Shown: in pieces, positions 55,571 to 64,000 of the stretch
How the letters are laid out: each line of letters starts with the position of its first letter
How positions within the stretch are numbered: the stretch's first letter is position 1
NCBI GenBank assembly: GCA_015179045.1
Contig: WHUZ01000109.1
Location: forward strand, 62,001-126,000
Origin: Kalaharituber pfeilii
Lineage: Eukaryota; Ascomycota; Pezizomycetes; Pezizales; Pezizaceae
Direction of reading: 5' to 3'
Length of the DNA stretch: 64,000 nt
Translations under genes and position numbers: made by a program
Notes under the pieces: generated by a model
What the model saw: the letters and a program-made list of their open reading frames with translations, nothing else
Database searches by the model: none
Told to the model about the DNA's origin: nothing

Positions 55571-55852
55571 TGATTATATACATAATATTGACAAACTAAA
55601 CTAAACTAAGCTAAATTTTCATCTTTCTCACTACTATCAGGTAAATTGTGCATTTCGAAGTTGTTGGTAGGTCAGAATGAGCTCCAAGTCTCTAATTAAT
55701 ACTATATTAGGTATTTACAGTTTATGAAACGGGCGGCCATTGAAACCTTGCACTGGCTAAGTATTTTAGCGAGCTGTCAAGAAAAACACTAGCATGATCT
55801 TGGCTCGTTTGAGCTCGAGCTGGCTCGGCTCGTGCCGCTCACTAACATCCAA

Positions 55853-57070
55853 CAGAGGTGTATCCAAGACTGAGCAATTCGTCCGAAACTCAAGACCGTC
55901 CATCACACTTCCTACTATAAGCAATTCAAAAATCAGCCCATCGCAACCCATTTTTGACCAACATTGCTGATATTCGTTAAGATGGCAGGGCCGAAGAGGT
56001 TCGCCTCTTCACATTAAGACTGTCAGTGTAGATAGTAGAACTGTCAAGTAAAAACTTAGTTATCCCATTCGACAACATGAGTTTAATGGCGTGAATGGAA
56101 CATACAGCTGCAAAGGCAATATTACACCCGGAAAACCGCCGCACTCACACACTGCACCTTTTCTTGGTCCCCTTGATCTTGCCGACGGCTTGTTGAGAGA
56201 TAATTCAAAGACCATTCATTACATACCAAGAATTAGCTTAACGCAGTGATGAAGATGTCTGTAGCCGTGTACTGTACTAGATTTCGCCAACTGCGGGCCT
56301 TTTGACAACTCACGGTTCGTAGCTATAGCTTCACATTGTATCCTTGTCTTCATGGCGACAAGCTAGCCCTGTGACCAGTATATTAGATTGCATAGCCAAT
56401 TTCAGACATTTCAAAGTAGGTACCATTAATCACCTGACGTTGTGATCACCTGTTTGCCAATTCGACCACATTTCCTAACCTGGTAATGTTCGAGGAATAG
56501 CTGTTGTGATTTTTTGCCATCTATAGGTAACTCTGGTTAGGTTGGCCGAGCCTGCTCGTTACGAGGATTGGACGAGCGAGACGTATTTTGGTACAGCCTA
56601 GCTTCAAAGCTTCGATGTTTAGCAGCTTTAGCGCATTCGTAATCCGGAAACTAGCTCACCTGATGTTACCATTCCTAGTGAATCAGGACGTCGCCGTAGC
56701 CCCTAGGGCGGCATGCGATTAATAATATTAAAAATCAATGTAAATAAGAGCTCTAATACTCTCATGATATGTGACTGATTGAAGGAGCACATACGGAAAT
56801 CTCATGCCAAATGTTGCATGTGTACAGTGACCAAGTTCTGCACTTAGCTACATCATTCATCCTCTTGCTGGTTTCTGCACATAATTTCCCGAAATGGCAA
56901 TGGTTGGGAGCACCTCTGTGAGGACCAGGCGGCCCGAAGTCCCTTCTTTACAGTAAGCGGAGCGAGAGCCATCGCGAACACACTTGAACAGTATATTTCT
57001 TTGTTGCTGGAATTGGCCATTCATCCCTTCCGGTCGTGTGTTGGTATGTGTGCCAGTATACGTAGCCCCT
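55853..57070. other. Spacer, one degenerate hairpin
   Basis: No gene seen. A family A tail without clear duplications lies at about 56693-56740 (GTCGCCGTAG...GCGATTAATAATATT, short A run). Confidence 0.4.
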
Positions 57071-57155
57071 AAGTATCCCAAACGCCCTGCCATGGCGAAC
57101 AGCTACAAGCGGGGTCACGTGAAATTAAAAAAAAAAAAAAAAAAAGTATCCCAAA
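57071..57155 (+). mobile_element. LINE B hairpin micro-insertion
   Basis: A 61-bp insert (57083-57143) lies between AAGTATCCCAAA repeats (57071-57082, 57144-57155). It starts CGCCCTGCCATGGCGAACAG and ends GGGGTCACGTGAAATT plus an A run. Confidence 0.9.
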
Positions 57156-59174
57156 GGTCGTGATTCTTGGGTACCAAAGCCAAGCTCAAGAGATGGAAGT
57201 TTGTTTTATCGTTTTCCGTATCCAAGGCCGTGTTCATAGTCAGCCAGTATCATGATCATTTCCTGCCTAGCACTACCCCTTGGCTGAAAGTAGGTGGGTT
57301 GTCGATAATCGAACGCATCGTTGCTTCTCGTGTATCCTCCAGAAAAGCGCTTTCCTAGATTGTGAGCTTGACGAGCTTTGGTTCTGCCAATAAAGACATT
57401 TGACGCTTGTGGGTAGCGGAGTATCGTGAAATGCAGTCCGTGCAGGCCACATACCCGAGCATCGCCGGGTTGGGAAAATTGCTGAAGGAACAGCCGTTGG
57501 GATAAAGTTAAATGAATACTGGGTAATTATTATGTATTGTCGAGGCTCCAGAGCTTTCCAGTCACCAGATGGGGAGTTAACCGCCTAGTGGCCTGTAGAT
57601 TGCAGCTCCATTTCACACGCCCATCGAGAACTTTTTCCAGCATTCTTGAACCTCACTGCCTCCAATTTCTGTCCACAAAGGATTTCCGTTGCTGCGTTGA
57701 TTCAAAATGCTGAAAACTCCCTTACTCGGGCGGTCGACGACTAAAGCTCGTTATTAGTACGTCCACACCCGCCAAGAGATCATCTCTATATTCAGTACAC
57801 ACAACAGCAAATCAAATTCTCCATGTATACATTTTCGTGCAATCAGGGTTTATTGCTCGGTATCTAGACTCATCTGGTCGCTTGCTATACACTATAACGT
57901 CACCTGATTTATATCCATCCATGAGGATTGTAGACCTCTCTGTATACATATACGTGTTCACATGTAGAGCGGGTACATGTATATCTTCCCATAATGGAAT
58001 ATCATACCCCAGAAAGCGAAGAAACCTTGACCAATCACCGAGGAATACTTAGTTTTCGCATTCATTTTTTCCTTTTATACCATCTGTCCCTTTCCACCAT
58101 CAACGTCAATCGTTCAGTAACTAGCCGCCTTTTCTTTCATAGGTCCACCATCTGCTCTAGAGGTTCAAGCGTTTTGAACTTTGAGCAACAACTGTTCTTA
58201 CCTCGCGTTGTATCCCCAAACGGATCCTAGCTACACATCTTCGCACCACTCCTGGGCTTTGGTGGCACTATACGAGATGGGATATGAAATCTGGGGTAAA
58301 CAGCTCGGTGAACAGGATATATGCGGGGAGCCCAGGTTCGGATGACCGGCAAGAATCTTGGGTGCATGGTGTCTATTTGGGAAAGAGGGGAGGATATACC
58401 ACTGCGATAGGAGCTTGGGGTGGCCATGCAATGGGTACGGAATGTGGTTTTAGCCTGTTGGACAGTACAGCGCCAATGGTCTTACCCTCTAGTTTGACGC
58501 CGGTCTGGGTTGTCGCATGGACGACCAGGAATTCGTTACGTCATCCAAACATTTGCAGAGAGAACAAATTTATTACATTAAATCTTCACATCTTACAGGA
58601 TGAGGCTAGTGCATTACATCGATAAAAATACAGCACTACTCAGGTATTTTCTTTCCAGTATCAATGTATGATGTTTTCTGGTGTTTTCGATAGTAAAACA
58701 CATGTTTGCGTGAGAAAACGAATGCAAGCCGCTGACTAAAGCGAAGACGCGGTGCTGAACAGCATACACTTGCGTTAATGTAGTGTGTATTCAACTTAAG
58801 TAAATGCGCGGAAATTCGGCCCTTCGCCCGGTTGCAGACATAGCACCACCATTTGCTGCCATTATAGATTAGTTTAGTTTGTAATGCCTAACAATAAACC
58901 ATACAACAGCATAAGTCGCAATTACATCAGTGAGAGCTCAACCCCACCATCTCATGGGAGCCAGATAAATATTGCCAATGAAGCAAGGTTGGTTGAACGG
59001 AACCATTCCCATTTCCCGCCTATTTCTCTTCGGTGGTATATTGACGCTAACGAAAACTGGACTAATCGGCAAGGCTATTCCGACGAAATTGTTGGCCGTA
59101 GTCGGATTGGGACGTGAACTTGCGGAAAAACGGCAGTTCATTATCCCGCTGTCCTGATATATCGCAGGAGCTAT
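57156..59174. other. Long spacer, no gene recognised
   Basis: The 113-codon plus ORF at 58284-58625 and the shorter ones around it have no recognisable domain and are opposed by equally long minus frames. Nothing supported. Confidence 0.35.
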
Positions 59175-59292
59175 AAGACACAGGGGTTTTTTTTTTTTCT
59201 TGTTTCACGTAACCCCGCTTACAGCTGTTCACCATGGCAGGGCCCCTGGGTCTAACCCCTTGATGCTCGGAGGCAAGCATGAAGACACAGGG
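59175..59292 (-). mobile_element. LINE B 3'-end insertion, longer version
   Basis: A 96-bp insert (59186-59281) lies between AAGACACAGGG repeats (59175-59185, 59282-59292). On the minus strand about 38 bp of extra sequence precedes the usual GCCCTGCCATGG unit, then the tail and an A run. It shows what lies upstream of the unit in at least one source transcript. Confidence 0.75.
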
Positions 59293-59470
59293 TTGAAGGA
59301 TAAGTGCCAGCGGTTAATGAGAACTTGCCGACTTTTTGCAAGAATGCAGCATCTTTGAAGCGCTCAACAGTTTGTATTGGGAGATGTGGAATTGCTTGTA
59401 TAGTGAAAGAATCCTGAGGAGAGCGTTCACAAAGTATTCCATCGTGTGTATTCCCCATTGTCCACGTACG

Positions 59471-59547
59471 CCTCACCCTTTTTTTTTTTTTTTTTAATTT
59501 CACATAACCCTGCTTGCAGCTGTTCGCCATGGCAGGGCACCCTCACC
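59471..59547 (-). mobile_element. LINE B hairpin micro-insertion
   Basis: An insert of about 63 bp (59478-59540, minus) begins GTGCCCTGCCATGG and ends GGGTTATGTGAAATT with an A run. CCTCACC at 59471-59477 and 59541-59547 is a short (7 bp) possible duplication. Confidence 0.65.
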
Positions 59548-60095
59548 ATGATCATCGACAACGAAATCATCTTCCAATAGCCTCTATTCCGCTATTCATC
59601 TCATCACCTGATTTCCTAGTGACACTAATAGAAGGTTTAATAAAATTGTGTAGTCACTGCACATGCATTATGGGGCCACACTCGCACGCTTTTCTTGCAT
59701 GTCAAACCGATTTACCCCAGCAGGGCCCAACTGCACACGCAAGAGTGCCTCTGCCTAGCCTCCGGAGAAGTTGACTGGCATTCCGGAACAACCCATCCCT
59801 CGCGAACATATTACAGAGGTATGTTAACTTGTTCCGGGTCATTCGGCCGAAGGGTATCTAGTCAAAATTGCCCCAGATTTTGGTTCGAGGAGGCAAGAAG
59901 TAGATAGCCAAACGTTGCTGACATTTTCCACCATCTGGGGATTATATGCTCGTTTCATATGGAGCATGAAGCACTACAGAGTATATAGCGTATCAATAGG
60001 AACCTGTTTGCTTAAGGGCACGCGCCAGTGGCAATGCCGTAAACTAAATGCGCTCTACCTCGAATGGCCAGGAATAACTGTTGCCTCAATATACT

Positions 60096-60311
60096 TCAAT
60101 AACCAATGAATCCAACAGGCCGTGATCTGCATTGGACTGAAACCGCCTGGACCGGCCTGGACCAGCCTGATTGGCCTGATTGTTTCAGGCGGCCCTCACG
60201 GCCTGGCCTGATTGTTCAGGCCAGACCAGGCCCAGAATTTCACGGTCCAGGCCAGTCCAGGCCTCCTGTTGGCCTGGCCTGGCCTGGCCTGTTGGATTCA
60301 TTGTCAATAAC
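60096..60311. mobile_element. hAT-type MITE, 200 bp, GGCCTGG-rich
   Basis: CAATGAATCCAACAGGCC at 60104 is repeated inverted, ending at 60303. Flanking 8-bp duplications are TCAATAAC (60096-60103, 60304-60311). The interior is made of GGCCTGG/CCAGGCC words and a (GGCCT)n run near the right end, so it can fold on itself. A truncated relative is at 43875-43982. Confidence 0.9.
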
Positions 60312-62490
60312 ACTAAAGCACAATTTTCCGTACGTCTATAGTAGCTTCAGAAGTGTGCAATTAAACATGGGTATGTTGGAACATCATGCCAGCACAAACA
60401 TCACCGATAGAGGTTGACTCTTCATTCCGTGCGCACAGTTAAGTGAAATATGATCCTCATGCTGTGTAGCCAGCAACAACATCAGCGAGCTGCGTTCTTC
60501 ATCCACAAATGGATTTCTTCCCCCACTCCCCGCATCTTTCTGTCACACACGCACACAGACAGTTTCAACGTCCATGTTGTGCCAGCTTATAGTTCCCTCA
60601 TTATAATGACGGCTAGCCTTTTCTTCCTTGCGGGACCATGGGAGCATTTTTTCCCACAACTGTTCACTCACCAAGCTACCAGGAGCGGGTCAGCTATCTC
60701 TTAATTCCTTAATTCGGGATAAACGGTAACCAACAAGGTAAGAGAACCGGGGGCGTTTGAAGCTCTCGAAAATAGTTAGAGCTGTAGACTCGTACCTATT
60801 ACAGTTGATGGTACTTTGTTGTAATTTCCCACTTTGGCCTACAGGATCATAGGGAAGTGGCTGATAACGTATGACTATTACATGCTAAATTCTAGGACCG
60901 GCGAGAACTATATATTGCGCCTTGAAATATTTTAGGTTTAAATAGCCTGTGCATTGTTTAGAGTAAACAGCTTACAGGACCGTATACCGGTGTGGTGATA
61001 GACATAACCGGTGCTGGCCCTGGGGGATCTTAGTCACCCTGTGATACGTTGTTGCTGTGGCTTGCTTATTGCCCGTATATTGTAACAACGCTGACAGTGC
61101 GAAGATACAGTTCATATTCGACGTTCTATGCATTACTCAATCTGGAACAGTTTCTAATTCACAACCTCGATGTGGATTTTTGAGTTCAACAGGGTAGATG
61201 AGCTGGCGGCTTTTCATGTTGAGTTATGTCCTAACACACCGTATACAAGTTCCTCAACTTATTCTCAAGCACTTAGACGGTTTTATGCAGCCAGAATGGA
61301 AGGACGTTATTCCTCTGGAAGAAGTCCTCAGCCGTACGCAAGACAGAAGGGCCACATCTTTTTTTTTTTTTCTCGTTGTGGCGATTCATGCATCCTTACC
61401 AGCCATAGCGAATAGCGGGAAGCGGGATTACGTGATAGGAAGAAAAAAACAAAGACTACACTTACCCTCTCCTGTAAACAATGCAGCAATCTGTAAATGG
61501 TACCCAATGATCCTACTGGCCCATCGGTAGAATTTTCGAGATCATGTTTGGTGCGACATACATATACAGCAGCTAAGTAAGGGTACTAGAGTGAACACTG
61601 CAATTGCAAAAAATTGCATGAAAATCTTCGGAGCATCTAGAACACGTGATATTTACTAGGCTTAATGCGACGTAACATGATCAACTGGAGACCGTCACAA
61701 CTCAGGACGAAATTGGAATTAAGGTAGTGAATGAGTAATAACACACAGGCCAATGATAGACCGTATGTTTGAGGAGAGATGCAGCATTTTCTACAGTCAC
61801 TGCCATATTACTCCGGCTGGTGCAGGGAGTCCTGGCACTGCGTATACATCAACGTAGCCATCTATCTGGTAAAGCCATGAGGCCTTTAAATTTAGTGCAA
61901 CTGAATGCTTAATGGTGTGTAGGCAAGTAGAGGAAAATGGCATGCATATATGCGGAAAGACAGAGATGCTCTACTGTATTCAGTACGATTTGGCCTTCAC
62001 ACCTGGCACTCAGATGACATGAGTCAGAGGCCAAGCCAAAGCGAGGGCGTTAAGTCCTGTAGCCCCATAAACGATTTAATGAAAATGAACTCCAGTGTAC
62101 ATGTACGTATCTATACCTGTTTAGGGTAGTAATTGCTAAAACAGGGGCAATAGCAGCTACGATAATAAGTCTCCTAGCGTGAGGGAATTTATTCATTAGA
62201 AAAATCCTAAAGGCTAAGTAAAGTGGATCTACAAACACTGTCCAGAATGACTGGTCGATGCCAAATCAACTCATTCACAAATCTCTCTCTCCACATCTTG
62301 CAAATTTTTTAATTGAGCTCTATGAGTATTGCTAAGCTTGCAGAGCCCCTTACTATCAATGATAGGAATTGGTAATAGCCAACAGGGTCATGAACGCACG
62401 CTTCAGCACCGAGAAGTTATAGCAAACAGTTGGTGCCTATACCTACCTCTGTCTTGCCTTCCTCATTCTTGAGCTGCGTCAATATGGACG
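60312..62490. other. Long spacer, one degenerate type B tail
   Basis: No gene seen. About 61397-61450 (CCAGCCATAGCGAATAGCG...GCGGGATTACGTGATAGG, A run) is a diverged plus-strand type B tail; a T run lies at 61359-61371. ORFs at 61170-61530 only overlap it. Confidence 0.4.
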
Positions 62491-63395
62491 TGCTATTTTT
62501 TTTTTTTTTTTTTTTTTTTTATATTATTACTAGCTTGCCGGCTGTAAGGCCATGGCGAGGTATTATGTTAAATACATAGGTCATAAGAATAACGTTAACT
62601 AAACAGGAAGAAAAGAAACCTAGTCCCCCGTTCCGTCCTCCCCCAACATCTCCATCAGCCCCTGTAGTGGATTACCTTCCCCTTCCCCGCGTTTTGGTGG
62701 TTTTCGAATTGCTGCCATGCCACCTGGCCATCTCTTCTGCCACACTCTGCACTAGTTCAGCAAATGTCCGGTGGTCTCCTCCGCCTCTCCGCACCACCTG
62801 CACTCCGGGTCTGTCGCCTCCCCTATGTGGTGTCTCCAGGCGCGTAAGCCTTTCGCCCCCAGCAACCCCGCTAGTCGTGCCACTTGAGCACCAAGTCTCT
62901 CCAGGGGCCGGTATGTCAGGCCCAGTCAGTTTCTCTCTCGTGCTCTCTCCCGCTTTGCCTCCTGTCTCATCCCTGCTTCTATCACCACCTCTGTTGCCCG
63001 CTGTAACGCTGTCCCTATTCTCGCCGCCTCATCTGCTGCTTCGTTTTCCGGTATGCCTTTATGACTCTTCACCAACATTACTGCCATGTCTAGGTCTCCT
63101 CTCTCCAGCCTCCTTTTCCATGCTTTTTGGAGCCGCCTCGTCGCCCCGTCTGGTATAGGGAGTCCCCTCGCTATCGCTGACATCCTGGAGATCGCGAATT
63201 TGGAGTCTGTGATGATGAGTAGCTCTCCTTCCGTCCTGTCGGCTGCCTCGCTGATCGCGTATATTTCCACATCGTTGACAGTAGCCTGGGTCCCAAGATA
63301 TATTGAGTCCGGCTCTCCTCTGCATAGTATGCCCGCCCCTGCCTTCTCCCCGATCAGGCTGCCGTCTGTATATGCCGGGGTCCATCCTTCTTCCA
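62491..63395 (-). mobile_element. LINE family A fragment with broken RNase H
   Basis: T run (62491-62520) and a diverged hairpin (minus CCTCGCCATGGCC...GGCAAGCTAG) form the 3' end. Minus-strand frame 63395-62926: EEGWTPAYTDGSLIGEKAGAG, TVNDVEIYAISEA, LLIITDSKFAI, VKSHKGIPENEAADEAA, then a stop after ERARERN; the zinc-like CRWCGEAEETTGHLL follows downstream with another stop. Dead copy. Its 5' end abuts an oppositely oriented copy. Confidence 0.75.
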
Positions 63396-64000
63396 CGCAT
63401 AGACAACCTCACCGGGGCGGGAACACACTCTCGCGGACAGGAAGAGTACATATACCTCGGCAGATGCAACACCGTCAACGACGGAGAAATGATCGCAATT
63501 GGCAAGGCCCTCGACACCGAAGGGGAACTCATGATCCTAACCGACTCGCGCACAGCAATTTCCAGACTACAAAAGATAGCCAACGGCGACCCAAACGCCG
63601 AAGGCTCATCCATGGCAGTTCGACAGGCATGGGAAGAGAGGACCAGACGCGGCGACCTAGACACAGCTGTCATGTGGGTCAAGAGCCACATAGGGATAGT
63701 CGGGAACTCCAAGGCGGACAAGGCAGCCAGGACGAGCACAGCCATCCAGTACGAAGACGAAATGGTCACGGAGGCGGGTATAAGACAAGAAGCCAAAAGA
63801 CTCAGAGCAGAAGAACGCAATCGTCTGGGACTATCATACAGACCCCTCCAGACAATCGACAACCGAAAAAGATTATCCACCCTGGCAGGGATCCTCGGGA
63901 ACAAGGGCCTCAAGGAGTGGAGACACCGCATAGGCCAAGCCGATTCACCGGAGTGTCGATGGTGCGGGAGAGCCCTGGAAAACCTGACGCACATATCCAA
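63396..64000 (+). mobile_element. LINE family A fragment, runs off the window
   Basis: Plus-strand frame from about 63402: IDNLTGAGTHSRG, YLGRCNTVNDGEMIAIGKA, LMILTDSRTAI, VMWVKSHIGIVGNSKADKAA, LSYRPLQTIDN, CRWCGRALENLTHIS to the edge. No stop is seen in this frame. The conserved Glu of AELxAI reads Glu in DGEMIAI, so the site is kept. It meets the minus-strand copy head to head inside the same RNase H region, forming a diverged inverted pair. Confidence 0.75.

Larger units (their letters stand above)
54580..55852. mobile_element. hAT-type MITE, copy 3, carrying a LINE A insertion
   Basis: Outer 8-bp duplications ACATCCAA (54580-54587, 55845-55852) bound an element with termini TAGTGAGCGGCACGAGC. 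Without the LINE and one LINE duplication it is about 330 bp, the size of copies 1 and 2. Its core also has a short extra segment near 55729-55740. Confidence 0.9.

Noticed and set aside
1..64000. CRISPR array, operon, riboswitch or prokaryotic attachment site
   Set aside because: The window is eukaryotic; the only regular arrays are a 15-bp minisatellite, microsatellites and ankyrin-coding repeats.

Overview
This window looks like a repeat-rich stretch of a filamentous ascomycete (Pezizomycotina-type) nuclear genome. The evidence is short spliceosomal introns of 48-128 bp, several with CTAAC-type branch sites, a secreted GH7 cellobiohydrolase with a fungal CBM1, a NACHT-STAND protein with a fungal N-terminal domain and ankyrin repeats, a secreted beta-propeller phytase, and fungal LINEs whose ORF2 carries RNase H. 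I do not assign a genus.

Host genes are sparse. They are an ankyrin-repeat gene cut by the left edge (2-460), tRNA-Gly(TCC) (2019-2089, -), a phytase-like secreted gene with one intron (5054-7658, +), a four-exon membrane protein with a cysteine-rich tail (9081-11136, -), a five-exon NLR/STAND gene (26597-29787, -), tRNA-Gly(CCC) (47167-47237, -), a decayed unknown gene (47924-48873, -) and a two-exon Cel7A cellobiohydrolase (52205-53833, -). The four multi-exon models close in frame when the introns are removed, which is strong internal support.

Most of the rest is mobile DNA: a Helitron with two spliceosomal introns and a recognisable 3' terminus (13817-18817); two Copia 5' portions facing each other as a 3.4 kb inverted repeat (18988-22431); an ORF1-only LINE interrupted by a LINE family A insertion (22432-25030); a Copia 3' remnant (25040-25563); TA-flanked inverted-repeat elements (2664-3513, 11904-12765, 30165-31218); an inverted duplication carrying two transposase-like C-termini (32336-34226); three copies of one hAT-type MITE plus a second hAT-type family; and many LINE fragments of two families (called A and B here), dense at 42.8-46.5, 50-52, 54.6-55.6 and 62.5-64 kb.

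Two signals are not explained by standard annotation. First, the 3' hairpins of LINE families A and B recur as stand-alone insertions of about 40-45 bp plus poly(A), with target duplications of mostly 9-14 bp and nearly uniform 5' starts. The family A hairpin shows compensatory base changes. Second, a 13-bp word (GTCTCGTAACCAG and variants) recurs across the window and at four sites sits alone between 8-11 bp direct repeats, as if a tiny sequence had been inserted or left behind. A related 25-bp palindrome at 1478-1502 has the same arrangement.
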